From Solirubrobacterales bacterium (GTDB lineage: Bacteria > Actinomycetota > Thermoleophilia > Solirubrobacterales > 70-9): a stretch of 60,744 nucleotides of DNA. Every line of letters begins with the position of its first letter. Within the stretch, counting starts at the first letter, position 1. The notes beneath the pieces were generated by a model that saw only the letters and a program-made list of their open reading frames with translations, was not told the DNA's origin and made no database searches. Positions 50,630-59,218 of this stretch are shown piece by piece. The position numbers and the translations under genes were made by a program. The stretch spans positions 1-60,744 of the forward strand of contig JANWHW010000026.1 of NCBI GenBank assembly GCA_025450195.1, given 5' to 3'.

Positions 50630-51475
50630 CTAGTGGCGAACCGGGATGCCCGCGTCGGAGAGATACTGCTTCGCGTCGCGAATCCGGTAGGTGCCGTAGT
50701 GAAATATCGATGCGCAGAGGACCGCGTCCGCGCCTCCGGCGGTTATCGCCTCGCTCAGGTGCTGGAGCGAGCCGGCGCCCCCGGAGGCGATCACCGGCAC
50801 CGATACCGCATCTGCAACGGCTCGCGTCAGCTCCACGTCATACCCGTCGTTGGTGCCATCCCTGTCCATGCTGGTCAACAGCACCTCGCCGGCCCCCCGC
50901 TCGACCGCCTCCTTCGCCCAGGCGACCGCCTCGCGCCCCTCGACCTTCTTCCGCCCCCCATTCACGTAGACATCCCAAGCAGAGGCCGACCCGACCGCCT
51001 CCGCCCGCGGGAGCGACGGAACGTCACGATCTGATTCCCGCGAGGGAGCGGGAGCAGAGGAGGCGGTCGGAATTTGTTTCTTTGCGTCGATTGCGATTAC
51101 TACGCACTGGGCGCCGAACTGGTCGGCGAGCTCCGTGAGCAACTCTGGCCGGTCGAGTGCGGCGGAGTTGACCGAGACCTTGTCGGCGCCGGCGTCGAGC
51201 ACAGCCTGCGCGTCTCCGACCGAGCGGATGCCGCCGCCGATCGTGAACGGGATGAATACGTTGTCAGCGGTGCGGCGCGCGAGCTCGACGATCGTGTCGC
51301 GCTTCTCGTGGGAGGCGGTGATGTCGAGGAAGACCAGCTCATCGGCTCCCTCGGCGTCGTAGCGCTCGGCGAGCTCGACGGGATCGCCGGCGTCGCGCAG
51401 GCCGACGAAGTTGGTGCCCTTGACGACCCTTCCCGCGTCTACGTCAAGGCAGGGTATGACTCTCTTCAGAACCAT
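50630..51475 (-). CDS. hisF: Imidazole glycerol phosphate synthase cyclase subunit with an unusual insertion
   Basis: HisF uses ammonia from HisH to form IGP and AICAR. The 281-residue barrel has [15 protein letters not shown] (Asp11), VSVNSAA, and [13 protein letters not shown] with the second catalytic Asp. The usual length is about 253. Residues 134-166 (bases 50978-51076), between IDAKK and WDVYVNGG, are a Pro/Ser/Glu-rich insertion. It has its own TACGCT box and follows the second palindromic element. Confidence 0.95.
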   Translation of the reverse strand: MVLKRVIPCLDVDAGRVVKGTNFVGLRDAGDPVELAERYDAEGADELVFLDITASHEKRDTIVELARRTADNVFIPFTIGGGIRSVGDAQAVLDAGADKVSVNSAALDRPELLTELADQFGAQCVVIAIDAKKQIPTASSAPAPSRESDRDVPSLPRAEAVGSASAWDVYVNGGRKKVEGREAVAWAKEAVERGAGEVLLTSMDRDGTNDGYDVELTRAVADAVSVPVIASGGAGSLQHLSEAITAGGADAVLCASIFHYGTYRIRDAKQYLSDAGIPVRH

Positions 51476-51481
51476 CGCCTA

Positions 51482-51487
51482 AGCGTA
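51482..51487 (-). promoter_or_regulatory. Candidate -10 hexamer (TACGCT) of hisF
   Basis: TACGCT on the minus strand ends 6 bases before the hisF ATG. Confidence 0.35.
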
Positions 51488-51501
51488 GAGGTGGTAGTCG
51501 G

Positions 51502-51599
51502 AGGTCGGGGTGTTCTCCACCCGGAGGCTCTGTGACCACGTGCCAAATCTCAATAGACGATCTGCTGCGCAACGGTCTCCGGAGGAGGGCACCCGACCT
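51502..51599 (-). repeat. Palindromic intergenic element, copy 2 (hisA-hisF)
   Basis: The bases 51502-51528 pair imperfectly with 51575-51599. The element begins immediately after the hisA stop on the minus strand. It shares two sequence blocks with copy 1 at nearly the same spacing. The centre (CCACGTGCCAAATCTCAATAG) is AT-richer than its surroundings. Confidence 0.65.
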
Positions 51600-52325
51600 C
51601 TAACCACGCAGCGCTTGGATCGCTTCGGCGACGGTGAAGCGCTGCTCGTAGAGGGCTCGGCCGACTATCGCGCCCTCGATGTTTGGAGCGGCCACGCGGC
51701 CGACTAACTCCAGGTCCGCGAGGGTTCCAACCCCACCCGAGGCGATCAGCTGCGCCTCGGTCCCGGCGGCTATGCGGTTCAGCTCGTCGATCGCCGGCCC
51801 CTCCATCGTCCCGTCCACCTCGATTGCGGTGCAGAGGAAGCGCACAACCCCACGAGAGCTCAGCTCCTCCACGGCCTCCACAGCCTCCTTCTCACCTGCT
51901 TCTGTCCATCCCTGCAAGGCGACTCGGCCGTTCTTGGCATCGACGGAGACCACGACCCTGTCGCCATAGGCATCGAGCATCTCCCGCAAGAACTCCGGAT
52001 CGCGCAACGCCGCGGTACCGATCACCACCCGTTCGGCGCCGGCCTCGAGAACAGCGGCAACCGAGGTGGAATCTCGCAGGCCACCGCCCACTTGGATTGG
52101 GCACCCAACCGCGGCGGCAATTCGCCGCACCGCCTCAAGATTGCGCGGCTCACCTGCCTTGGCCCCGTCGAGATCGACGACGTGCAGGAACTCCGCGCCT
52201 TCGCCCGCCCAACGCATCGCCGCGTCGGCCGGATCGGCGTCATAGACGGTCTCGCGGTCGTAGTCGCCCTGCAGCAAGCGAACGGCCTGGCCGCCGCGAA
52301 TATCGATCGCCGGGTAGAGGATCAC
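51600..52325 (-). CDS. hisA: ProFAR isomerase (1-(5-phosphoribosyl)-5-[(5-phosphoribosylamino)methylideneamino] imidazole-4-carboxamide isomerase)
   Basis: HisA catalyses an Amadori rearrangement in histidine synthesis. The 241-residue barrel has YPAIDIRGGQAVRL with the catalytic Asp, VQVGGGLRD-type IQVGGGLRDST, and TAIEVDGTMEGP with the second Asp. In some actinobacteria the enzyme also serves tryptophan synthesis (PriA); that cannot be told here. It overlaps hisH by 4 bases. Confidence 0.94.
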   Translation of the reverse strand: MILYPAIDIRGGQAVRLLQGDYDRETVYDADPADAAMRWAGEGAEFLHVVDLDGAKAGEPRNLEAVRRIAAAVGCPIQVGGGLRDSTSVAAVLEAGAERVVIGTAALRDPEFLREMLDAYGDRVVVSVDAKNGRVALQGWTEAGEKEAVEAVEELSSRGVVRFLCTAIEVDGTMEGPAIDELNRIAAGTEAQLIASGGVGTLADLELVGRVAAPNIEGAIVGRALYEQRFTVAEAIQALRG

Positions 52326-52960
52326 GCGGCGACGGGCGTCTCGACGCAGATCCCCGTGAAATTGGCCAGCAGCCGTAGACCGGCGGCGCTGGACTTCTCA
52401 GGGTGGAACTGCACGCCAAAGACGTTGTCACGCTCTACGGCGCAAGCGAAGCGGGCGCCATAGGCGGCGGTGCCGAGTAGATCGTCGGCACCGGGTCGCG
52501 GCGCAAAGGAATGGACCAGGTAGAACGGAGTCTCGCTCTCAATCCCCTCGGTAAGCCGGGATTCCTTTTCCCAGCGAACCGGTGACCAGCCGATGTGGGG
52601 GATCTTCAGGTTCGGGGCATCCAACTCCGCAACCTCGCCTGCGAGCAGGCCAAGGCCGGTTGCCCCACCCAGCTCCGTGGTGGAGTCGAAAAGCAACTGC
52701 AAGCCGAGGCAGATACCCAGGAGCGGCACTCCGGCATCGCGCCGCTCGCGGATCAGCTCATCGAGGCCGAGGTCGCGAATTCGCTCCATCGCCCTCGGAA
52801 AAGCGCCGACCCCCGGCAGGATGACGCCGTCCGAAGCGCGGACGTCCTCGGGATCCCGGGTGATCGAGGCCGCGGCGCCGACGTGCTCCAGCGCCTTCTC
52901 CACCGAGCGCAGATTCCCGACCCCGTAGTCGAGGATGGCTATGCGGGCCCTCTCACTCAC
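52322..52960 (-). CDS. hisH: Imidazole glycerol phosphate synthase glutaminase subunit
   Basis: HisH releases ammonia from glutamine for HisF. The 212-residue class I glutaminase has [25 protein letters not shown], the nucleophile in [11 protein letters not shown], and [10 protein letters not shown] with the His-Glu pair. GTG 52960, preceded by AGGGG, is preferred and overlaps hisB by 8 bases. Confidence 0.96.
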   Translation of the reverse strand: MSERARIAILDYGVGNLRSVEKALEHVGAAASITRDPEDVRASDGVILPGVGAFPRAMERIRDLGLDELIRERRDAGVPLLGICLGLQLLFDSTTELGGATGLGLLAGEVAELDAPNLKIPHIGWSPVRWEKESRLTEGIESETPFYLVHSFAPRPGADDLLGTAAYGARFACAVERDNVFGVQFHPEKSSAAGLRLLANFTGICVETPVAA

Positions 52961-53543
52961 TGAGAGTCCCCTTGGTCGAGGGCACGCCGCTCTCCTCGGG
53001 GTCAACCGAGACGGCGACGCGCAGTGCACGGGCGAAGGCCTTGAAGCAGGCCTCGATCATGTGATGGGCATTGGTTCCGGAGCGAACCGAGATGTGCAGG
53101 GTCAGCTTGGCGCTGTTGGCCACGGCGCGAAAGAACTCCTCGGTGAGCTCGGTGTCGAAGCCGGCAATCGAGGTCGCCGGAAGGTCCGCGTCGAAGACGC
53201 ACAACGGCCTGCCTGAGATGTCCAGCGCACACTCGGCCAGCGACTCGTCCATTGGGACCAGCGCCGAGCCGTAGCGCCGGATCCCCGCGCGGTCGCCCAG
53301 GGCCTCGTCGAGCGCCTGCCCCAACACGATGCCGACGTCCTCGACCGTGTGGTGCGCGCCGGTATCGAGGTCTCCAGTCGCCTCGACCTTCAGGCCTAGT
53401 CGCCCGTGACGGGCAAGCAAATCGAGCATGTGGTCGAGGAACCCGACGCCTGTGGACGCGCTTCCCTCTCCTCCATCGAGGTCGAGGGAGAGTCGAATCT
53501 GGGTCTCCGCGGTGCTGCGCTCCTTGTTGGCCGTGCGACTCAT
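52953..53543 (-). CDS. hisB: Imidazoleglycerol-phosphate dehydratase
   Basis: The enzyme dehydrates IGP with two Mn ions. The 196-residue monofunctional protein has [17 protein letters not shown], the metal motif [10 protein letters not shown], and the second [16 protein letters not shown]. It overlaps hisD by 4 bases and hisH by 8. Confidence 0.97.
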   Translation of the reverse strand: MSRTANKERSTAETQIRLSLDLDGGEGSASTGVGFLDHMLDLLARHGRLGLKVEATGDLDTGAHHTVEDVGIVLGQALDEALGDRAGIRRYGSALVPMDESLAECALDISGRPLCVFDADLPATSIAGFDTELTEEFFRAVANSAKLTLHISVRSGTNAHHMIEACFKAFARALRVAVSVDPEESGVPSTKGTLSE

Positions 53544-54802
53544 TTTCTGCTCCTAATCATCGCGGACTCGCCGTGCACGGGGAAACCCTCGGCACGGGCC
53601 AGGGTGTCGACGTACGGGGCAAGCTTCGCCGCCGCCTCGGCTGAAACCTCCACGATGGAGATCTTGCGACGGAACGTTCCGGGACCCAGCGGGCCGGAGA
53701 AGCGCCCGGCGCGCCCGGTCGGCAGCACATGGTTGGAGCCGGCAATGTAATCGCCGAACGCGGTTGCCCCGTAGCGGCCGACAAACACGCAGCCTGCAGT
53801 GGTCACCCTGCCGGCGAGTAGCCCCGCATCCTCCTCCATAAGCTCCAGATGCTCAGGGGCGAAATCGTTCGCGAGATCGATCGCGGCCTCGGCACTGGGA
53901 ACCTGGACCAGCGCCAGCGGAGCGTCGGACACGCTCGCCCGCGATGTCGCAATGCTTTCGGTCTCCCTCTTGATTTCCTCCAGGACGCGCTCCTCGACCG
54001 CGGCCACAATCAGTGTGCTGTCCTCGCCGTGCTCGGCCTGAGCGCAAAGATCGGAGGCGATCCACTTCGCGTCGGCATCGTGGCCCGCGATCACCATCAG
54101 CTCCGAGGGGCCGGCGAATGAGTCGATTCCCACCCTGCCCGCGACCTGCTTCTTCGCTGCTCGGACCCAGGCGTTTCCTGGACCGACAACCACATCCACG
54201 GGAGGCACCGATTCGGTTCCCTGGGCGAACGCGAAGATCGCCTGCGCGCCCCCCATCGCATAGATCTCATCGATGCCACAGAGCTCCGCCGCGGCCAAGA
54301 CCAGCGGGTTGACCTCTCCTTCGGGGCCGGGCGGAGAGGCGAGCGCCAGGCGCTTGACGCCGGCGACGCGGGCTGGAATCGCGCACATCAGGACGCTCGA
54401 CGGATAGGCGGCCCTGCCGCCCGGTGCGTAGATGCCGGCGATCGAGACGGGGACCTCGCGGATGGTGACCGACTGGCCCTGCGGAAGCTCGGTGCCGATC
54501 GTCTCCGACAGCTGCGCCTCGGCGACGGCACGGATGTTCGCGGCGGCGATCTCAAAGGCATTGCGCAGGTCCGGATCGAGGGCGGCGAGTGCCGCGCTAG
54601 CGGCAGCCGGGTCAACCCGGAGGGCGTCGATAGGCCGCTCGGTCGCATCGAACCGGTTCGTCATCTCGATCACCGCGCTGTCGCCGCTCGCCACGACGCG
54701 ATCGAAGATCTCGTCGACGTTGACCTCGGCCACGATCGTCTTGGTCCAAGAGCTGATGGCGACTGAGGTGTGAGGCGTCCACTCAAACCGTTTTACCTTC
54801 AC
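53540..54802 (-). CDS. hisD: Histidinol dehydrogenase
   Basis: HisD oxidises histidinol to histidine in two NAD-dependent steps with zinc. The 420-residue protein has [35 protein letters not shown] and [13 protein letters not shown], with the catalytic Glu-His pair, and [12 protein letters not shown]. It overlaps hisG by 4 bases. Confidence 0.97.
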   Translation of the reverse strand: MKVKRFEWTPHTSVAISSWTKTIVAEVNVDEIFDRVVASGDSAVIEMTNRFDATERPIDALRVDPAAASAALAALDPDLRNAFEIAAANIRAVAEAQLSETIGTELPQGQSVTIREVPVSIAGIYAPGGRAAYPSSVLMCAIPARVAGVKRLALASPPGPEGEVNPLVLAAAELCGIDEIYAMGGAQAIFAFAQGTESVPPVDVVVGPGNAWVRAAKKQVAGRVGIDSFAGPSELMVIAGHDADAKWIASDLCAQAEHGEDSTLIVAAVEERVLEEIKRETESIATSRASVSDAPLALVQVPSAEAAIDLANDFAPEHLELMEEDAGLLAGRVTTAGCVFVGRYGATAFGDYIAGSNHVLPTGRAGRFSGPLGPGTFRRKISIVEVSAEAAAKLAPYVDTLARAEGFPVHGESAMIRSRK

Positions 54803-55479
54803 CGAGGCACTCCCTCGCCCAGCTTCGCGGTCAGCTGGTCGACCTCGCGCGAGCGAAGCTTGTGAGCGACCCGGTTGGCGACGAAACGCGCCGTGCAGGT
54901 GACGATCTCCTCGCGAACCTCGAGGTCGTTCTCCTCCAGCGTGCGGCCGGTGGCGACCAGATCGACGATGCCGTCGGCGAGGCCGGTCAAAGGCGCCAGC
55001 TCGACCGAGCCCTTGACCTCGATCACCTCGACCTGCCGCCCCGTCTGCTCGAAGTGGCGTTCGGCGATGCGTGGGTACTTGGTCGCGATCCGCATCATCC
55101 CGAGGCGACGCTCCGATTCGCCCAGCCTTTTGTCCCCCTTGCGCCCCGCCAGCACCATCCGGCAGCGACCGAAGCCAAGATCGAGCAACTCATAGACCAT
55201 TCGGTCCGACTGCTCGAGCAGGACGTCCTTGCCAGTGATCCCGACATCGGCCGCGCCTCCCTCCACGTAGGTGGGGACATCGGATGGCCGCATCGTCACC
55301 AGGCTGATCTCCGGGCCCGGAAAGATCAGCGCGCGCGACTCGCCGCGAACCTCGGAGGTGTCGATCCCCGCCAGGTCGAGCGCGTCGAGGGTCTCTCCGA
55401 ACAACGCGCCGCGCGGCACCGCCAGCTTCAGCGGCCCCTCGGCCTTGGCGCGACCCATGCCCGCGACTTCAACGCTCAC
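54799..55479 (-). CDS. hisG: ATP phosphoribosyltransferase, short form
   Basis: HisG starts histidine synthesis by joining ATP and PRPP. The 226-residue protein has KLAVPRGALFGETL, ADVGITGKDVLLE, and VDLVATGRTLEENDLE, the PRPP-binding motif. It lacks the C-terminal regulatory domain of long HisG and needs HisZ, encoded 67 bases upstream. GTG 55479 (GAGG before it) is preferred to internal ATG 55458. Confidence 0.94.
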   Translation of the reverse strand: MSVEVAGMGRAKAEGPLKLAVPRGALFGETLDALDLAGIDTSEVRGESRALIFPGPEISLVTMRPSDVPTYVEGGAADVGITGKDVLLEQSDRMVYELLDLGFGRCRMVLAGRKGDKRLGESERRLGMMRIATKYPRIAERHFEQTGRQVEVIEVKGSVELAPLTGLADGIVDLVATGRTLEENDLEVREEIVTCTARFVANRVAHKLRSREVDQLTAKLGEGVPR

Positions 55480-55546
55480 GACGAAACCTCGCGCTTTGCT
55501 CGCGGCGCAAACTGGCCCAGAGGCAGTATCGATGCTCGCTCCGCGC

Positions 55547-56539
55547 TCATGGTCCCTCCTCTCGTGACTCCTCCTCCATCTGCGCGACGTGGACGCGCTC
55601 AAGGTAAAGGGCAAAGCCGGCCGCTGGCAGATCGAGCCCGAAGCGCTTGAGCAGGTTGTCGTAGCGGCCGCCGCCGCCGAGCACGTGGCCGAGGGCGGGG
55701 TCGTAGACCTCGAGGATCGCGCCACTGTAGTAGCCGAGGTTGCGCAGGAGGCCAAGGTCGATCTGGACGCGATCGGCAACGCCCCGCTGTTCCAGCGTTC
55801 CAAGGGTCTCGTCGATGCGGGCGGTGGCTCGCTCGACGACTTCGCCACCAAGCGAGCGGGCCTCGTCCAGCACCTCACGGCCACCGCGCAGCTGAGATAG
55901 GGCGACACAGGTCTCACACTGCTTGTCGTCGATCCCCTCGAGAGAGGAAAGCTCGGCCTCCAGCCCAACCAGATCGTGCATCGCGAGCCGCTCCAGGACC
56001 GAGTCGCGCGCCTCCCCCTCGACCCCAAACTCAGTGAGGAGTTGACGGTATAGGTCAGCGTCGCCAAGGCCAATCACAGCTCGATCCAGGCCCGCCGCAT
56101 CGAGGGCGGCGGCCAGGACCTCAACGACCTCGGCGGTCCCCTCGGGAGCCGGCGCGCCGATCAGCTCTACCCCCGCCTGCACGAACTCGCGCATCTGACC
56201 CCGCTGAGGCCGCACGGCGCGAAAAGCGTTGGCGATATAGCAAAGGCGGTGTGGCGGCTCGGCGTTTGCGTAGCGGGTCGCGACCAGCCGAGCAATAGGC
56301 ACGGTCATGTCCGAGCGCAGCGCAAGCAGATCGCCGCGCTCGTCGAAGAAGCGGTAGGCAGAGTCGGCGGTGCGGCCGTCGCCACGGGCGAGCACCTCGT
56401 CGTACTCGATCGCAGGGGTGGCCACCTCGCCATAGCCCCGGCCCTCGAATACGTCGACCAGGGCGCGGTTGAGGCGCCGCAGCTCCCGCATCTCGTCGGG
56501 CAGCACATCTCGGGTTCCCGGTGGAATCGGATGAATCAT
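55547..56539 (-). CDS. hisZ: ATP phosphoribosyltransferase regulatory subunit
   Basis: HisZ is a HisRS-like protein that binds histidine and activates short HisG. The 330-residue protein has class II synthetase-like motifs (RFFDERGDLLALRSDMTVPI as motif 2 area, VLGGGGRYDNLL as motif 3 area) but ends without an anticodon domain, separating it from true HisRS. Its location beside hisG supports the call. It follows murA by 36 bases. Confidence 0.93.
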   Translation of the reverse strand: MIHPIPPGTRDVLPDEMRELRRLNRALVDVFEGRGYGEVATPAIEYDEVLARGDGRTADSAYRFFDERGDLLALRSDMTVPIARLVATRYANAEPPHRLCYIANAFRAVRPQRGQMREFVQAGVELIGAPAPEGTAEVVEVLAAALDAAGLDRAVIGLGDADLYRQLLTEFGVEGEARDSVLERLAMHDLVGLEAELSSLEGIDDKQCETCVALSQLRGGREVLDEARSLGGEVVERATARIDETLGTLEQRGVADRVQIDLGLLRNLGYYSGAILEVYDPALGHVLGGGGRYDNLLKRFGLDLPAAGFALYLERVHVAQMEEESREEGP

Positions 56540-56575
56540 CCGCCGGACCTTACGAGAGTCGAGGCGAAAGCCCTG

Positions 56576-57874
56576 CTACGCAGGTACTTCCGCAGAGACC
56601 CGTTCAATCTGGGCGCCGAGGCCCCGTAGGCGCTCGTCGATCGCCTCGTAGCCGCGGTCGATCTGCCGAATGTTGCCGATCTCCGACGATCCCTCCGCGG
56701 CAAGGGCCGCGATGAGCATCGCCATCCCCGCTCGAATGTCGGGGCTCTCGACGCGTTCGCCGTGAAGCCGGCTCGGACCGCTGACGATCGCCCTGTGGGG
56801 ATCGCACAACGTGATCCGAGCGCCCATTGCGACCAGCTTGTCGACGAAGAAGAGACGATTCTCGAACATCTTCTCGAAGATCAAGATCTCGCCATCGGCC
56901 TGGGTGGCCAGGGCAAGGGCAATCGAGGTGAGGTCGGCCGGGAATGCCGGCCAGGGGCCATCCTCGATCTTCGGGATCGCATCGCCCAGGTCGGCCTTTA
57001 CCTGCAGATGCTGCTCAGGGGGAACGAGCACCGTGCCATCTTCGATCTTCGACTCGAGCCCAAGCCGGCCGAACTGGCGCCGGACCATTACGAGGTCTTC
57101 GGGCTCGACGTCGTGAATCCGCAACTCGCCCCCGGTCGCGGCGGCGAGCGCCATGAAGCTCCCAACCTCGATGTGATCTGGGGAGATCGTGTGCTCGGTG
57201 CCCCCGAGCCGGTCACGACCGTGAACGGTCATCACGTTGGAGCCGATGCCGTCTACGGAGGCCCCCATCTTGGCGAGCAGGCGGGCCAGGTCTTGGACGT
57301 GTGGCTCGCACGCCGCATTGGAGATCGTCGTCGGGCCCTGTGTCAGCGCAGCGGCCATCAGCGCGTTCTCGGTGCCCATTACGGACGGCTCGTCCATGAA
57401 GATCGCGCAGGCGCGCAAGCCACCCGGAGAGGCACTCAGCTCGATCCAGCGATCGCCCGCAACACGAGCACCGAGATCGGCGAAAGCGTCGAGGTGGGCG
57501 TCGAGCCTGCGGCGACCGATGAAGTCACCGCCCGGCGGGGGCATCCGAGCTTCCCCAAAGCGGGCCAGCAGAGGGCCGGCCAGAAGGAACGAAGCCCGAA
57601 TCTTCTTCGCCAGTTCCTCATCGACGGCCACGTCGGAGACGCCGGCGGCACAGAGACGGAGACTGTTGTCGGCGACCCAGACCGCCTCGACCCCGAGTCG
57701 CTCAAGCAGTGCAATCTGCGCCTCTGTATCGCGAATCCGAGGCACACGGTGCAGGAGCAGTTCCTCTTCGGTGAGCAGGCAGGCGGCGAGGATTGGGAGG
57801 GCCGCGTTCTTATTGCCCGCCGCCTTCAGATCTCCCGAGAGCGGTGCGCCCCCTTGGATGACGAATTTCTCCAT
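56576..57874 (-). CDS. murA: UDP-N-acetylglucosamine 1-carboxyvinyltransferase with Asp at the fosfomycin site
   Basis: MurA adds enolpyruvate to UDP-GlcNAc, the first committed wall step. The 432-residue protein from ATG 57874 has GDLKAAGNKNAALPILAA, ASFLLAGPLLARFG, and the active loop PPPGGDFIGRRRLDAHL. The residue equivalent to E. coli Cys115 is Asp117, as in M. tuberculosis MurA, which predicts natural fosfomycin insensitivity. The other catalytic features (RIRDTE, EPHVQDLARLL, DRGYEAIDERL) are present. A longer frame upstream is antisense to the hydrolase. Confidence 0.96.
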   Translation of the reverse strand: MEKFVIQGGAPLSGDLKAAGNKNAALPILAACLLTEEELLLHRVPRIRDTEAQIALLERLGVEAVWVADNSLRLCAAGVSDVAVDEELAKKIRASFLLAGPLLARFGEARMPPPGGDFIGRRRLDAHLDAFADLGARVAGDRWIELSASPGGLRACAIFMDEPSVMGTENALMAAALTQGPTTISNAACEPHVQDLARLLAKMGASVDGIGSNVMTVHGRDRLGGTEHTISPDHIEVGSFMALAAATGGELRIHDVEPEDLVMVRRQFGRLGLESKIEDGTVLVPPEQHLQVKADLGDAIPKIEDGPWPAFPADLTSIALALATQADGEILIFEKMFENRLFFVDKLVAMGARITLCDPHRAIVSGPSRLHGERVESPDIRAGMAMLIAALAAEGSSEIGNIRQIDRGYEAIDERLRGLGAQIERVSAEVPA

Positions 57875-57954
57875 GCCTACATATCCTCGCGCTTCGCTCG
57901 TCGAGCGTGGAGCCAGGGTGGTTTTGCCGGGGCTCGCTCCGTGCTCATTGCGGC

Positions 57955-57960
57955 TAGGGT
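57955..57960 (+). promoter_or_regulatory. Candidate -10 hexamer (TAGGGT) of the alpha/beta hydrolase
   Basis: TAGGGT ends 10 bases before the ATG at 57971, in the 96-base divergent gap with murA. Confidence 0.3.
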
Positions 57961-57970
57961 AACGACCGTC

Positions 57971-59002
57971 ATGCGCAGGGGCTGGAAGATTCTGATCGCC
58001 GTGGTTGCAGCGCTCGTCGTTCTGCTCGGCCTCAACGCGCTGGCGGTTGACCGGCAAACCAAGCCGGCTGAGGTCACGGTCGATGGCGGCGAGATCCTCA
58101 AGCTCCCAGGCGGCGACCTCCAGGCAGTCGAAAGGGGGCCTCGCAACGGCCCGCCGATCGTGCTGATCCACTGCTTCACCTGTGCGATCGACTGGTGGGA
58201 CGGCGTGATCCCGCTCCTTGCGCGTGAGCACCGGGTGATCGCCGTCGACCTGCTCGGCCACGGCGGCTCCGAGAAGCCGACCTCCGGCTACTCGATCCCC
58301 AACCAGGCCGACCTGGTGGCACAGGCGCTCGGCAAGCTCGGCGTCCGCGATGCGACGGTCGTCGGCCATTCTCTGGGGGGAGGCGTCGTGGTCGCTCTCG
58401 CCAACCAGTCCCCGGACCTGGTCAACCGGGTAGTGATCATCGATACCGCCTCCGCCAAGGACTCCGGCAGCCTCGGCCTCCTTGCCAACCTCGCGTTCAC
58501 TCCAGTGATCGGTGAGGCGCTCTGGCGGATCAAGCCCGACTTCGCCATCCGCAAGGGCCTCGAGGAGGCTTTTGCGCCGGGCTTCGACGTGCCCGACGCG
58601 TTCGTCGACGACGTCAAGCGAATGACTTTCAGCTCCTATGACTCGGCGGCCCGTGCTCTCAACGACTACAAGGGCGAAGAGACGCTCGCCGAGCGGATGA
58701 GGAAAGCCGGCAAGCCGCTGATGGTGCTCATGGGCGAAAAGGAGCAGATCATCGACGACCCCGAAGCCGCTCTCGATGAATACGCGGAAACGACTCCCAA
58801 TGCGTTGACAAATCTGATCCGGGGCGTCGGCCACTCGCCCAACGTCGAGGCGCCCAAACTCACCGCCACGATCGTCCTTACCTTTGACGCCGCCGGCCGG
58901 CAGACGGATAAAGGCCAAGCCAATCGAGGTGAAGGACGGCCCAAGCGGCCCCAAAGCAATGGCCTGCAAAATCCCGTGCAGGATCCAGAAGGCGTCCGAT
59001 GA
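57971..59002 (+). CDS. Membrane-anchored alpha/beta hydrolase
   Basis: The 343-residue protein has an N-terminal membrane anchor or signal (WKILIAVVAALVVLLGLNAL), then an alpha/beta hydrolase domain with IHCFTCAIDWWDG, the nucleophile elbow VVGHSLGGGV, an acid in MGEKEQIIDDPE and His in GVGHSPNVEAP. The domain probably faces outside. The last 45 residues (from about ATIVLTFDAAGR) are low-complexity and unlike the family, so the 3' end may be altered. The substrate is unknown. Confidence 0.85.
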   Translation: MRRGWKILIAVVAALVVLLGLNALAVDRQTKPAEVTVDGGEILKLPGGDLQAVERGPRNGPPIVLIHCFTCAIDWWDGVIPLLAREHRVIAVDLLGHGGSEKPTSGYSIPNQADLVAQALGKLGVRDATVVGHSLGGGVVVALANQSPDLVNRVVIIDTASAKDSGSLGLLANLAFTPVIGEALWRIKPDFAIRKGLEEAFAPGFDVPDAFVDDVKRMTFSSYDSAARALNDYKGEETLAERMRKAGKPLMVLMGEKEQIIDDPEAALDEYAETTPNALTNLIRGVGHSPNVEAPKLTATIVLTFDAAGRQTDKGQANRGEGRPKRPQSNGLQNPVQDPEGVR

Positions 59003-59217
59003 CGTTCCTAAATTACGAACTCATGTTCGACTCAAAGACAAAGCTCACTGGACGGCTTGCCGACGCCGTCGACCTGCTGATCGACTTCGCCACTCTGGGC
59101 GAGTACGGGCTGGAGTCCACCGAGGTGCCCGGCTCATCCTGTGAAGGGCGTCGCCGACCCCACGCACCCGTTGCTTCGCGCCGCAGTGCCGATCGCCCGC
59201 TGACCGCTCGCGCCTAG
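58999..59217 (+). CDS. Uncertain small ORF between two hydrolases
   Basis: The 72-codon frame starts in an ATGA overlap with the hydrolase stop. The first half (LNYELMFDSKTKLTGRLADA, then VDLLIDFATLGEYGLES) looks protein-like. The second half is Arg-rich and looks like another frame. No family is recognised. It may be the remnant of a gene or a spurious frame. Confidence 0.25.
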   Translation: MTFLNYELMFDSKTKLTGRLADAVDLLIDFATLGEYGLESTEVPGSSCEGRRRPHAPVASRRSADRPLTARA

Positions 59218-59218
59218 C

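Noticed and set aside
57875-58969. N-terminal extension of the murA frame
   Set aside because: The part above 57874 is antisense to the alpha/beta hydrolase. MurA has its normal N-terminus at ATG 57874.
58999-59217. Treating the small ORF as a confident gene
   Set aside because: The second half loses protein-like character and no homologue is recognised. It is listed at low confidence only.
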